Positions 1 to 8,126 of a DNA stretch of 15,452 nucleotides are shown here, piece by piece. Each line of letters begins with the position of its first letter. Position 1 is the stretch's first letter. This DNA is from Bacteroidales bacterium UBA4788. GTDB lineage: Bacteria > Bacteroidota > Bacteroidia > Bacteroidales > VadinHA17. The stretch spans positions 1 to 15,452 of the forward strand of contig DHGW01000084.1 in assembly GCA_002402965.1 (NCBI GenBank). The letters are read 5' to 3'. Position numbers and translations under genes: made by a program. The notes under the pieces are model-generated. The model searched no databases. It worked only from the letters and a program-made list of their open reading frames with translations, and was not told the origin of the DNA.

Positions 1-2
1 TT

Positions 3-47
3 GCAGGAGCAGGAGTCTACTGGCTGCAGGCACAGCTGATACACTGA
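3..47 (+). CDS. C-terminal tail of an upstream gene (partial)
   Basis: Reading from base 3 gives 14 codons ending in TGA at 45-47. The residues are AGAGVYWLQAQLIH, a composition that could be the end of a membrane or envelope protein. The start lies outside the window. The main support is position: a strong plus-strand terminator begins about 20 bases after this stop, so some plus-strand gene must end here. A second frame (from base 1) also stops early, at 37-39, so the choice of frame is uncertain. No function can be assigned. Confidence 0.3.
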   Translation, partial: AGAGVYWLQAQLIH

Positions 48-67
48 CGATAAAATATTTTTCAGTC

Positions 68-99
68 AAAGGGCTTCACATTACGATGAAGCCCTTTTT
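68..99 (+). terminator. Rho-independent terminator of the upstream plus-strand gene
   Basis: A perfect 11-bp stem (AAAGGGCTTCA at 68-78 pairing with TGAAGCCCTTT at 87-97) encloses an 8-base loop and runs into a T stretch at 95-99. This is the classic intrinsic terminator form. It lies just after the gene tail at the left edge and faces the minus-strand RRM gene, so it separates two convergent units. Confidence 0.85.
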
Positions 100-118
100 A
101 TTGTGGGTAAGTGAGCAC

Positions 119-145
119 AAAAAAGAGGCCGGTGTTCCGGCCTCT
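119..145 (-). terminator. Rho-independent terminator of the RRM gene
   Basis: A 9-bp perfect stem (AGAGGCCGG at 124-132, CCGGCCTCT at 137-145) with a TGTT loop is flanked on its left by six A residues (119-124). On the minus strand these form a U run after the hairpin. It begins 12 bases beyond the RRM stop codon, in the right orientation and place to end that transcript. Some read-through stopping in the plus direction is possible, but there is only a short T run on that side. Confidence 0.85.
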
Positions 146-157
146 CATGTTTTATTA

Positions 158-463
158 CTAGTATCTCTGTTCCCGATCCCTGTCGCGGAAATCACGGCGG
201 GGCCTGAAAGGCTTCTTCTCTGCCTTGGGCTCAGACCTCTTTACGATTATCTGACTGCCGTCGAGCTCTGAGTTGTTGAGTTTTTCGATAGCTTCATAAC
301 CGGCACGGTCATCTGCCATCTCTACGAAACCATAACGCTTTGAAAAGCCGGTCTCACGGTCCATAATGACTTTTGCGGAGATTACCTCCCCAAATTTGCT
401 GAAAAGTTCCTGAAGGTCTTCTGCTTTGGTTACAGAACTCAGCTTAGCTACAAAAATGTTCAT
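158..463 (-). CDS. Solo-RRM RNA-binding protein
   Basis: This 101-residue protein is one RNA recognition motif plus a short basic tail. RNP2 is at residues 2-8 (NIFVAKL) and RNP1 at 42-49 (KRYGFVEM), with aromatic residues Tyr44 and Phe46 placed for RNA stacking; the usual Gly at the second RNP1 position is Arg43. Residues 83-101 are rich in Arg, Lys and Asp and resemble the RGG-like tails of small bacterial RRM proteins. Such proteins are common in Bacteroidota and Cyanobacteria, where they act as cytoplasmic RNA-binding, sometimes cold-linked, post-transcriptional regulators. The gene is monocistronic: it has its own promoter at 563-595, a long leader and a terminator at 119-145. The start is the ATG at 461-463, immediately before the conserved first beta strand. 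Family assignment is firm; the RNA targets are unknown. Confidence 0.93.
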   Translation of the reverse strand: MNIFVAKLSSVTKAEDLQELFSKFGEVISAKVIMDRETGFSKRYGFVEMADDRAGYEAIEKLNNSELDGSQIIVKRSEPKAEKKPFRPRRDFRDRDREQRY

Positions 464-562
464 TTTAAAAATTAATTAAACTGTTTATAAAGTATTTTAA
501 ATCAACTTATTGCCGCTGAGACAGATAAAATTGATCTGCACACTGCAACAATTTAGCTAATG

Positions 563-595
563 CAAATGTATTTAAATAATTTTAACTATTCCAAA
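563..595 (-). promoter_or_regulatory. Bacteroidota-type promoter of the RRM gene
   Basis: Read on the minus strand, TTTG (592-595) is followed after exactly 21 bases by TACATTTG (563-570). This matches the -33 TTTG and -7 TAnnTTTG elements recognised by the primary sigma factor of Bacteroidota. Transcription should start near 557, which leaves an AT-rich leader of about 95 nt before the ATG at 463. That is long for this window and would allow RNA-level autoregulation. The rest of the 464-648 gap shows no open reading frame of note. Confidence 0.75.
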
Positions 596-648
596 TTAAT
601 TTAAATATTTGGAAATGATACCATGAGGAGAGGTGAAAGACCTGCCTG

Positions 649-1941
649 CTACCTGGCTGCCGGCTGTTCAAGCCACTCCTCCAGCCTGGTCAGAACCGCC
701 TCCTTCTGGTCATCTGGCAGATTCATTATCCGGGTGCGGTGAGAGCCGTCCTTCCTGACAACCTTAAGACACCTCTCATTGTCTCCGGGATCCGCTGCAG
801 AGGCTGACCAGGGGTCATTTTCGCCGTAAAGAAAGATGAAGTTCCTGGCATCATTTCGGATGAATTCATCAACCTTACGACCGAAGCCGTAATCATACAC
901 GTATTCAGGCCCTGCCGGTGCAGAGAAGAGAAACTCCGGCTGGTCACCGTTGCGGGCATATTTCAGAAGGTCCCCGAATTTGTCGAAATCATAACCGTAA
1001 TAACCGATCTCTGTCATCGCCTGGTAAAAGAACGGTTCAAAGTATTCAAGCCCCTGATCTGCAAAATAGCGCGGGTCACCCACCGCTGCCAGGTGCCGGA
1101 ACACCTGTTCATCAGTGCCCTCAAGCGGAATGGAATCACATGGGATGGTTCCCCACTGCCAGAACGCAAACTCATATTCAAGCACCGTCATCTCGTAGGC
1201 TGTTTCAGGCCCTCCCACCCTTGTGAAGGTCCAGCCTCTCTCCTCTGCGAACTTCAGGAACATCGGATAGAGCTTATCAAATTTTTCAAGCGCCATCTTC
1301 TGGAACCGGAAGACCCTGTCACGGCACTCTGCCGTCCCTACATTGTCGAGAAAGGGCTCCATCCTGTCATCCTCCGGCCCGAAGTTCAGAGGAGCCACAT
1401 AGGGAACGCTTACATCCACATCATCAGGGTAATAGTACCTGTGAAACATGACAGTCTGGCCTCCCTTGCTGATCCCGGTGGTGGCCCATTTACCCCTGAA
1501 AACCGGCTTGAAGAGTTCAATGATGCGGTGATGGTCCGTTGCAGCCTGCCAGGCTGTGAGATACTCCCATCCGGCAGAATCGGGCTTCGACTCCTCGAAA
1601 TACCTGTGCTCAATCCTTATCAGGTTGGCCTGCATAACAGACGCCAACTCGTTCCTTCCTCCCATGGCGCCGTATCCTTCAGTCTCAACAACAACAGGCT
1701 CGTCAGCTCCTCTGAAATAGAGAAACACCTGCTGGTTAAACTGCGCTCCGTCGGGATTCCGGTGATCCACAGGCTGCCGGAGCCTTATCTCCCATGCCTC
1801 GCTGAACACCGAGTCGGCCTCAATCCTGAAGAGGGTGTCAGCCGGCAGGGTGGCCAGTCGCTCCTCCAGGGTCATGCTCTTTTGAGCGCATCCTGCAGCC
1901 ATCAGTGCTGCCATTGCAATCAATATACTCCTGAATCTCAT
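649..1941 (-). CDS. S37-family (PS-10 type) serine peptidase, lipoprotein
   Basis: The 430-residue product starts with a lipoprotein signal: a basic start, hydrophobic residues 6-16 and a lipobox ending in Cys18. It is therefore probably anchored in the envelope. The mature part matches the PS-10/S37 family of alpha/beta-hydrolase peptidases, related to bacterial prolyl and tripeptidyl aminopeptidases. Seen in the sequence are the HRYF block near 112-115, the nucleophile elbow GISKGG with Ser158, the acid in GENDPW (Asp376) and the histidine in DGSH (His401), in the expected order Ser-Asp-His. The conserved DDVDVSVPYVAPL segment lies at 173-185. It is last in a three-gene operon, 12 bases after the Xaa-Pro aminopeptidase gene. 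Databases often name Bacteroidota members S28-like; the SKGG motif favours S37. Tripeptide release from N-termini is inferred from the family. No clear terminator is visible after it. Confidence 0.85.
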   Translation of the reverse strand: MRFRSILIAMAALMAAGCAQKSMTLEERLATLPADTLFRIEADSVFSEAWEIRLRQPVDHRNPDGAQFNQQVFLYFRGADEPVVVETEGYGAMGGRNELASVMQANLIRIEHRYFEESKPDSAGWEYLTAWQAATDHHRIIELFKPVFRGKWATTGISKGGQTVMFHRYYYPDDVDVSVPYVAPLNFGPEDDRMEPFLDNVGTAECRDRVFRFQKMALEKFDKLYPMFLKFAEERGWTFTRVGGPETAYEMTVLEYEFAFWQWGTIPCDSIPLEGTDEQVFRHLAAVGDPRYFADQGLEYFEPFFYQAMTEIGYYGYDFDKFGDLLKYARNGDQPEFLFSAPAGPEYVYDYGFGRKVDEFIRNDARNFIFLYGENDPWSASAADPGDNERCLKVVRKDGSHRTRIMNLPDDQKEAVLTRLEEWLEQPAAR

Positions 1942-1953
1942 TATTTTATATAA

Positions 1954-3777
1954 TCAATTGGTTTTACCCTTCCCGTCCCGGGTCATTGGCCTGGTTTTTT
2001 CCCTTAGCCAGCTTCTCAGACCGGGTTCAAGATACTTGTTCAATGACCTGTATACCAAATCATGATAATCGTTCAGCCAGTTCAGCTCCCTGTCATCAAG
2101 GAGCGGGAGATCAATCAGCGTCTGGTCAATATAGCACAGTGTCACCGTCTCAAAAGAGAGGAAACTTCCGAATTCCGTCTCCTGGTCTTCGCGGCATACC
2201 AGCAGGTTTTCAGTCCTGAAACCATACTGTCCCGGCCTGTAGAAGGCAGGTTCATCAGAAATGACCATACCCGGTTCAATAGTTGTTTTCAGATCACCTG
2301 TGACACCAGAACCTATCGACTGGGGTCCCTCGTGCACATTCAGGAAGCTGCCGACTCCGTGGCCGGTACCGTGACCGTAATTCATCAGGTTATCCCATAA
2401 TGGCTTTCGTGCAAGAATGTCGAGCTGATATCCTCTTGTACCGCGTGGGAAGCGGGCCATTGCGAGGTCTATTGTACCTCTGAGAGCCAGGGTGAAGTCC
2501 CTCTTCATCTGCTCATCAGGCCTGCCAAGGGCCACGGTCCTGGTGATGTCGGTAGTTCCCCCGTAATACTGTCCGCCGGAATCCAGCAGGAATATCCCCT
2601 TCTTTTCCAGTTTGGCGTCAGAGGACTGGTCAGGGACATAATGCGGCAATGCGGCATGTGCATTGAAAGCGGCAATGGTGCTGAAAGACGGTCCGGTGCA
2701 TCCTTCCTGCTCCGCGCGCAAGGTGTCAATCCTGGCAGCTGCCGAGAGCTCGGTAACCTGCCCTGCTCCAACACTATTCTCAAGCCAGTGAAAGAACCGG
2801 GTGAGCACCACCCCGTCCAGAACCATCACATCACGCAGGTTCTTCAGCTCGGTCCCGTTCTTTAAAGCCTTCATCCTGGTGGGGATGCTCAGATCTTCAA
2901 CAATTCTGATCTTCCGGGCGACAGACCTGTAAAGCGATGCCGGGGTGGTTCCGGGAGAAAGCATGAGAGCGGATCCCTCCTCCAGGTGACTGAGCACTGA
3001 GGTAACAGTGTCATATGGCAGCAGGACCACTCCATCCCTGTCAAGTGAAGCCCTGAGTGCACCGGGGATCTTATTCTCATTTGCGTGCAGGATCACCTGG
3101 TCATGACCAATAATGGCAAACGAGAGTAACAGCGGACAATACTTCACATCGCTGCCCCTGATGTTCAGGAGCCACATGATATCATCCGCAGCAGTTAGTA
3201 GCTGATAGTCCACCTTCAATACGGACATCGTCTGCCTCACCTCTGCCAATTTCTCCCTCCTTGAGAGGCCGGCATATTTCACATCCAGTTCATAAGCCTC
3301 TCCGGAGGGAAGCGCCGGCCGGTCCAGCCATAGCGTGGTGATCAGGTCCGCCCTGAGATCAAGACCGGCACCTGCAGAGTCCATGGCAACTTTAAGCAGC
3401 CTCATCTGCAGAACAGAGATGAGCCTGCCGTCAACTCCAACCTTCCAACCCTTGCGCAACTTCTCCTTCAGCCAGTCGATATGCTCCGGCGTATGCGGTA
3501 TCTTCAGCCTCACCAGCTCATATCCTGATTCTGCCAGCTGTTCCTCAGCCTGGATAAAATATCTGCTGTCAGTCCACAGCCCCGCGAAGGTCCGGGTGAT
3601 AACAACCGTTCCTGCGGAGCCGGTGAATCCCGTCAGCCACCTGATGGTCCTCCAGTGATCCGGCACATACTCCCCGAGATGAGGGTCAGACGAAGGCACA
3701 ATCAGAGCATCAAGCTTCTTACGCTTCATAAGGGCCCGCAACTCAGCGAGCCTCTTCATTCGAATACTGGCTGCCAT
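1954..3777 (-). CDS. Xaa-Pro aminopeptidase (aminopeptidase P, M24B)
   Basis: This 607-residue enzyme removes an N-terminal residue that precedes proline. It is the long three-domain form (creatinase-like N-terminal domains to about 320, M24 catalytic domain about 320-535, M24_C tail about 540-600), like eukaryotic XPNPEP1 rather than the shorter E. coli PepP. The dinuclear metal ligands are all visible: Asp399 (LLDSGG), Asp410 (TTDITRT), His473 (GTGHGVG), Glu509 (SDEPAFY) and Glu523 (RTEN). His469 and His482 occupy the other conserved active-site positions. No signal peptide is seen, so a cytoplasmic location is likely. It is the middle gene of the operon, 10 bases after the DPP IV gene and 12 before the S37 gene. 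Start: ATG at 3775-3777; an internal Met7 is an alternative. Assignment is firm. Confidence 0.96.
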   Translation of the reverse strand: MAASIRMKRLAELRALMKRKKLDALIVPSSDPHLGEYVPDHWRTIRWLTGFTGSAGTVVITRTFAGLWTDSRYFIQAEEQLAESGYELVRLKIPHTPEHIDWLKEKLRKGWKVGVDGRLISVLQMRLLKVAMDSAGAGLDLRADLITTLWLDRPALPSGEAYELDVKYAGLSRREKLAEVRQTMSVLKVDYQLLTAADDIMWLLNIRGSDVKYCPLLLSFAIIGHDQVILHANENKIPGALRASLDRDGVVLLPYDTVTSVLSHLEEGSALMLSPGTTPASLYRSVARKIRIVEDLSIPTRMKALKNGTELKNLRDVMVLDGVVLTRFFHWLENSVGAGQVTELSAAARIDTLRAEQEGCTGPSFSTIAAFNAHAALPHYVPDQSSDAKLEKKGIFLLDSGGQYYGGTTDITRTVALGRPDEQMKRDFTLALRGTIDLAMARFPRGTRGYQLDILARKPLWDNLMNYGHGTGHGVGSFLNVHEGPQSIGSGVTGDLKTTIEPGMVISDEPAFYRPGQYGFRTENLLVCREDQETEFGSFLSFETVTLCYIDQTLIDLPLLDDRELNWLNDYHDLVYRSLNKYLEPGLRSWLREKTRPMTRDGKGKTN

Positions 3778-3787
3778 AACTTATATT

Positions 3788-5950
3788 TTAATCTGTCTCT
3801 CTGCCAAAGAAGTGTTTCATCCAAAAGCTGTTGCTCTCATCGGTCATGAAGACACGCTTGGGTCCGCCCCAGCCGTGACGCTCACCCGGGTAAATCATCA
3901 TCTCGAATGGCCTGTTGAGATCCTGAAGTGTGGTCACCAGCCATATGGTGTTCTGCATGTGAACGTTGTCATCCATATCACCGTGTCGGATCAGCAGTTT
4001 CCCTTTCAGTGATGCGGCGTGAGTGATGGCTGAGCCGTTTGCATACCCTTCGGGATTGGATTCGGGTGCGTCCATATACCTCTCGGTGTAGACATTATCA
4101 TAGAGCTGCCAGTCTGTCACCGAATAATCGGCGATGCCATGGGTCCAGTAATCCGCCCCTTGAGTCAGAGCCATGCAGGTCACGTATCCGCCGTATGAGC
4201 CTCCGGTGATCCCAATCTTCGATGCATCAGCCCAGGATTGCTGACGAAGCCATTTTACGGCATCTGCATAATCGGAGATCTCCCATTTGCCCAGACACCT
4301 GTGAACATAATCGAGCCCTTTCTTTCCGAACGTGCCCGATCCGCGGTGGTCAACATTGATCGTGACGATTCCGTTTTCGGCATACCAGCGGGGCTGCGGG
4401 CTCTGCCAGCGGTTGCGAATGCTGCCGGCATCCGGACCTCCGTAGATTGTAAATACAACCGGATACTTCTTCGAGAGGTCGAAATTTACCGGATAGGTAA
4501 TCATAGCCGGCATATCAAACAGGCCATCCGAGGTTTTGATTTTCACCAGCTCAGACTTCTGGTGCTTTACCGGATCAAAAGGAACAGCCTCCTCCCGGTG
4601 AATGCTCCTGACCATTTTTCCCTTACGGTCAATGAGATCAATACCTCCGGGGTTGTTTATGCTGCTCCATGTGTCAAGGAAATACGATCCTCCCGGTGAG
4701 ACGGAAGCCGAATGAGAACCCTCTCCCGATGTAACCTGCAACAACTTCGTCCCGTCAAGCTTCACCCTGTAAAGGTGGTTTCCCAGCGGGTCAGGACCGG
4801 TCCCGGTGAAATAGACTTCCCTGCGAACCTCGTCAACCCGGACAATACCTGTCACCTTCCAGTCGAAGTTCGTGATCTGTGATTTCAGGTTACCGTCCCA
4901 TCCGTAATAATAGAGATTGTACCAGTCGCTCCTGTAGCTCCTGACAATGAAACCGCTGCCGTCGGCCATAACGTGGATATCCTCAAAGAAGTCTACCCAT
5001 GTAGGCCTGGCCTCGCAATAGACCTCGGTGAAATCACCAGACGTCACATCGGCAAGTATAAACTTCATGTCATTCTGGTCACGGTTAAGGACCTGAACCA
5101 TCAGCTTCCTGCTGTCAGGAGTCCATGAGGGCCATGCGATATACTGATCGGTATTGTCATCAGTCTTCACCCAAGTAGTTTTGCCGGAAGAGAGGTCAAC
5201 CACACCCATCTTAACCCTGGGGTTGGGATCTCCGGGTTTGGGGTAAGAGGTGATTTCGAGCCTGCCGTGAACGCCGTCACTGTTCTCAAGTGCGTTGAGA
5301 TAATAGAGCGGGACCGGGTTGTCATCAGTGTGAAGATAAGCTATCTTTCCGGCATCGGGTGACCACCAGAAGGCGGCATACCTTGTACCTCTTCCGAGAA
5401 TCTCCTCCATATACACCCATGAAGCCCACCCGTTGTAGATCCTGTCCGTGGCATCGAAGGTGAGCCTGGTCTCCTTCCCTGCGTCAAGGTCATAGACGTA
5501 AAGATCCTTGTCCTTCGTGTAGGCCAGCTTCCTGTCACCGGGCGCGAACCTTGCGTTCATCTCCTTGCCCTTGTCGTCAGTGAGTTTTTTCCCTTCGCGG
5601 TTAGCGAACGAATAATACCAGAGGTCGCCTTCACGCGAGATGACCACTGACTGCATATCGGATGAAACGGCCATGTCGGGACCCGTCTGAATGCCCTCAG
5701 GCAGTATCCCGCGAAGCTTTTCCATGTCACTTACATAATTAGTTACAACGACTGATCTGCCGGTTTTGCAGTTATAATCCGAAATAACCGGTTTTCCGTC
5801 ATCACCAATAGTCCTGAGTAACATATGGTTGTCATCAATCCATTTGATCAGTCCCGGCTGCCTGTCAGTCATGCCGGATCTCTGGCCCAGGGCAGAAACG
5901 GTAATCAGCAGGAACAATGTGATTTGTAGAAGTATCTGTGACTTTTTCAT
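3788..5950 (-). CDS. Dipeptidyl peptidase IV-type S9 prolyl peptidase
   Basis: The 720-residue protein has a signal peptide (hydrophobic 6-20, likely cut after VSALG) and so acts in the periplasm or at the surface. An eight-bladed propeller domain (DPPIV_N, about 60-460) precedes the alpha/beta-hydrolase domain (about 465-715). The triad is Ser585 (GGSYGG), Asp660 (HGDMDDNVH) and His692 (ERHGWG). The double glutamate that grips the free amino terminus in DPP IV is present as YMEE (Glu182, Glu183), which favours dipeptide release (Xaa-Pro or Xaa-Ala) over the prolyl tripeptidyl mode. DNVH and the length fit the family. First gene of the proline-peptidase operon, with a candidate promoter at 5990-5997. 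Substrate preference is inferred, but the family is clear. Confidence 0.95.
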   Translation of the reverse strand: MKKSQILLQITLFLLITVSALGQRSGMTDRQPGLIKWIDDNHMLLRTIGDDGKPVISDYNCKTGRSVVVTNYVSDMEKLRGILPEGIQTGPDMAVSSDMQSVVISREGDLWYYSFANREGKKLTDDKGKEMNARFAPGDRKLAYTKDKDLYVYDLDAGKETRLTFDATDRIYNGWASWVYMEEILGRGTRYAAFWWSPDAGKIAYLHTDDNPVPLYYLNALENSDGVHGRLEITSYPKPGDPNPRVKMGVVDLSSGKTTWVKTDDNTDQYIAWPSWTPDSRKLMVQVLNRDQNDMKFILADVTSGDFTEVYCEARPTWVDFFEDIHVMADGSGFIVRSYRSDWYNLYYYGWDGNLKSQITNFDWKVTGIVRVDEVRREVYFTGTGPDPLGNHLYRVKLDGTKLLQVTSGEGSHSASVSPGGSYFLDTWSSINNPGGIDLIDRKGKMVRSIHREEAVPFDPVKHQKSELVKIKTSDGLFDMPAMITYPVNFDLSKKYPVVFTIYGGPDAGSIRNRWQSPQPRWYAENGIVTINVDHRGSGTFGKKGLDYVHRCLGKWEISDYADAVKWLRQQSWADASKIGITGGSYGGYVTCMALTQGADYWTHGIADYSVTDWQLYDNVYTERYMDAPESNPEGYANGSAITHAASLKGKLLIRHGDMDDNVHMQNTIWLVTTLQDLNRPFEMMIYPGERHGWGGPKRVFMTDESNSFWMKHFFGRETD

Positions 5951-5989
5951 GATATTGAAATGTTTGTTAGGGTTGGTCTGTTAAGCAAA

Positions 5990-5997
5990 CAAATATA
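5990..5997 (-). promoter_or_regulatory. Candidate -7 element of the proline-peptidase operon
   Basis: On the minus strand the site reads TATATTTG, a full match to TAnnTTTG, about 40 bases before the DPP IV start. No good TTTG is found 19-21 bases further upstream, so the promoter would be weak, activator-dependent or misplaced. It lies back to back with the stronger plus-strand promoter at 6042-6074. Confidence 0.45.
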
Positions 5998-6041
5998 ATA
6001 AACTTAAAAGCCGTCCTTGCAGGAAACTGCCAAGCAACACA

Positions 6042-6074
6042 TTTGACAAGAGCTTGCATATATTGTTATCTTTG
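6042..6074 (+). promoter_or_regulatory. Bacteroidota-type promoter of the acyltransferase operon
   Basis: TTTG (6042-6045), 21 bases, then TATCTTTG (6067-6074) is a full match to the phylum consensus. Transcription should begin near 6080, giving a leader under 20 nt before the ATG at 6097. This decides the start of the next gene: the longer reading from the TTG at 6043 would place the start codon inside the -33 element. Confidence 0.75.
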
Positions 6075-6096
6075 GATCGAAAAAAGAAAATTTGGG

Positions 6097-7395
6097 ATGA
6101 ACGGGGAATACACTCCTCCGGTAGAGTGGATGAAGCTTGACAACGCTGCGAAGATCTACCCCGCCATTACCGGCTCTGAGCTGACGGGAGTGTTTCGCAT
6201 TACTGTAAGCCTGATCTCGCATGTCAGTCTTCCCGCTCTCATGAAGGCCTCAGCGGAAGCCTCGAAGCTCTTTCCGTTCTTCAGCGTTGAGCTTTGCAGG
6301 GGTTTTTTCTGGTATTATCTCGAATACAACGGCAGGCCTCCGAGGGTGCTGCCCGACCGGGGCCAGCGGTGTCAGCCTTTTCCCCGTACCATGAAAGGCG
6401 AGCTTGTTTACAGGGTACTTATCCGCGACAACACCATCTCCGTGGAGTTCTTTCACATCCTCACCGACGGCGGCGGTGCCATCTTCTTCCTGAAGACCCT
6501 TTTAAACTATTACTTCTATCAGCTGGCCGGCATCACCGAAATTCCTTTCCCCGAGGTGAAGGAAGGACCTCAGCCGGGCAGTACTGACGATCTCTTCTCC
6601 AGACACTATGGCAAGAGGATGCCACACCCCAAAGTAATGCCCCGGGCCTGGCACCTGCCCTTCAGGCTTCGGGAAGCGCCGAGGTTCAGGGTTTCGGAGT
6701 TTGAAGTGCCGGCTGAGAGACTGGCCTCCCTGTCAAAGGATGCCGGCAGCACAATCACTGAGTACCTGGCTGCCACTCTCCTCTTCGTGCTTCAGGAGTT
6801 AAGAACCTCAGATGGGAAAGGTTCACCCCACATAAGAGTACAGGTGCCGTTCGACCTCCGCAGGCGATACGAAGCTACCACTCTGCGTAACTTTTCACTC
6901 TTCGCCATGCCGGCAATAGATGTACGAATGGGCGTCTACACCTTCGAAGAGATACTCCGCGAAGTGAAATTAACAATGCAGATGATGACCGACGAAAAGA
7001 GAATCCGGCAAGTCATCAGCAGGAATGTCTCCCAGGAAAAGAATCCTCTCATCCGCATCATCCCTCTCTTCATCAAGAGTCCGGTGCTGCGAATAGCCTA
7101 CAACAAATTCGGTCCCAGCCAGTTCACTACTACCATCACCAATATGGGGAGGGTGAGGCCAACCGGACCTGCTGCCGAAATGATGCAGTCAATGTCAGTC
7201 ACCCCTCCTCCCCCTCACAGGGATATCAAGATCACGGCAGGACTTATAACACTGGGGCGCGACACTATTATTACATTCGGATCACTTACCGGCAACACCG
7301 ACCTTGAAAGAGGGTTCGTCAGGCGGCTGACCTCTGAAGGATTACCGGTTAAAATTCGCAATCAGGAACTACTACAAGATCATGGCAATATGTAA
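6097..7395 (+). CDS. Condensation-fold acyltransferase (alcohol acetyltransferase-like)
   Basis: The 432-residue product has the HxxxDG signature of CoA-dependent acyltransferases and condensation-like enzymes as HILTDGG (His120, Asp124, Gly125). In this superfamily the histidine is the catalytic base for acyl transfer to a hydroxyl or amine. An N-terminal half (about 1-165) and a C-terminal half (about 195-425), with VPFDLRRR at 250-257, give the usual pseudo-dimeric layout. There is no signal peptide. The opening WMKLDNAAKIYP is typical of the group annotated as alcohol acetyltransferase next to DUF6320 genes in Clostridia and Bacteroidota, and a DUF6320-type gene overlaps its end by 14 bases here. 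An ATG at 6097 is chosen because the promoter at 6042-6074 excludes the upstream TTG. The acyl donor and acceptor are unknown; ester or lipid-linked product formation is a guess. Confidence 0.8.
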   Translation: MNGEYTPPVEWMKLDNAAKIYPAITGSELTGVFRITVSLISHVSLPALMKASAEASKLFPFFSVELCRGFFWYYLEYNGRPPRVLPDRGQRCQPFPRTMKGELVYRVLIRDNTISVEFFHILTDGGGAIFFLKTLLNYYFYQLAGITEIPFPEVKEGPQPGSTDDLFSRHYGKRMPHPKVMPRAWHLPFRLREAPRFRVSEFEVPAERLASLSKDAGSTITEYLAATLLFVLQELRTSDGKGSPHIRVQVPFDLRRRYEATTLRNFSLFAMPAIDVRMGVYTFEEILREVKLTMQMMTDEKRIRQVISRNVSQEKNPLIRIIPLFIKSPVLRIAYNKFGPSQFTTTITNMGRVRPTGPAAEMMQSMSVTPPPPHRDIKITAGLITLGRDTIITFGSLTGNTDLERGFVRRLTSEGLPVKIRNQELLQDHGNM

Positions 7396-8065
7396 GAACT
7401 GCGGCGTTGACCTCGGAGAGGGGAATGAGATGTGTCCCCTCTGTCAGCCTTCAGACATCCGTAACGGCAGAGCGATATCCGCCGCCGACCTTTTCAGGCT
7501 CTCAAGAATCCAGAACACCAGGCACCTGTACGAAATAACCATGCTGCTTCTGGTTTCGGGGGTGATCATAACGCTTGCAATCGATGCTGTCTTCGGCAGG
7601 GGAATGAGTTGGTCACTTCTGACAACTTCCTCTATCGGATACCTGATTGTTTTCATATCCGCTCTCTACCTGCTAAGGCGCAGGCCGTACCTGGTAATCA
7701 CAGCTGCCACGGCTGCAACCCTGGTCTTCCTCTGGCTGACTGATCTCCTCACCGGACACAGCGGTTGGTTCCGGAACCTTGCATGTCCGCTTACAGTAGC
7801 AGCAGCACTTCTGACGGGAGCAGTGCTCTTCCTGAACTCCCTCTCCCGATACAAGGGGCTCAACCTGCTTGCCTCAATCCTGGTCGCGCTGGCGATCTTT
7901 TTCATGATAATGGAATGCCTTATCGACCGAATCCTGACCGGATCCTTCAATCCTCAATGGTCTGTTGTTACAGCTGCCTCGCTAATAATTATTGCGATGT
8001 TCTTTATTTTTATTCATTACCGGCTCAAAAGAGGCCGCAGCCTGGGACGCCTGTTCCACGTCTGA
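7382..8065 (+). CDS. Zinc-ribbon six-TM membrane protein (DUF6320-like)
   Basis: The 227-residue protein begins with a four-cysteine ribbon, C4-x2-C7 and C18-x2-C21, which probably binds one zinc ion. Six predicted membrane spans follow at about 50-72, 79-98, 103-124, 130-153, 159-182 and 193-214. The end is basic (RLKRGRSLGRLF), which places the C-terminus in the cytoplasm with the ribbon. The architecture fits DUF6320, recurrently found beside the acyltransferase family encoded just upstream. Translational coupling is likely because the ATG at 7382 lies 14 bases inside the preceding gene. A plausible role is a membrane partner or anchor for the acyltransferase, but no biochemical function is known to me. 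No esterase gene follows, unlike some relatives of this cassette. Confidence 0.78.
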   Translation: MAICKNCGVDLGEGNEMCPLCQPSDIRNGRAISAADLFRLSRIQNTRHLYEITMLLLVSGVIITLAIDAVFGRGMSWSLLTTSSIGYLIVFISALYLLRRRPYLVITAATAATLVFLWLTDLLTGHSGWFRNLACPLTVAAALLTGAVLFLNSLSRYKGLNLLASILVALAIFFMIMECLIDRILTGSFNPQWSVVTAASLIIIAMFFIFIHYRLKRGRSLGRLFHV

Positions 8066-8126
8066 TCACTGCCATCGCTGCATCAACAACATACCCGGTG
8101 CCTGGCCAGCATGATCAGAATTAAAA

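Noticed and set aside
629..641. Small hairpin AGGT-GAAAG-ACCT after the S37 gene as a terminator
   Set aside because: Only four base pairs and no U run on the minus strand, too weak to call.
1093..1953. 286-codon plus-strand reading frame
   Set aside because: It runs antisense to the S37 peptidase gene, whose catalytic motifs and lipobox are clear; its own translation shows no recognisable domain.
4238..4699. 153-codon plus-strand reading frame
   Set aside because: It is the antisense shadow of the DPP IV gene, overlapping the catalytic region, with no family resemblance.
6043..6096. Longer N-terminus of the acyltransferase from a TTG start
   Set aside because: The TTG belongs to the -33 element of a full-consensus promoter, and the extra residues do not resemble the family start.
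8062..8118. Distant inverted repeat CTGATCA/TGATCAG
   Set aside because: The 7-bp arms are 43 bases apart with no T run and no promoter relation; chance is the simplest explanation.
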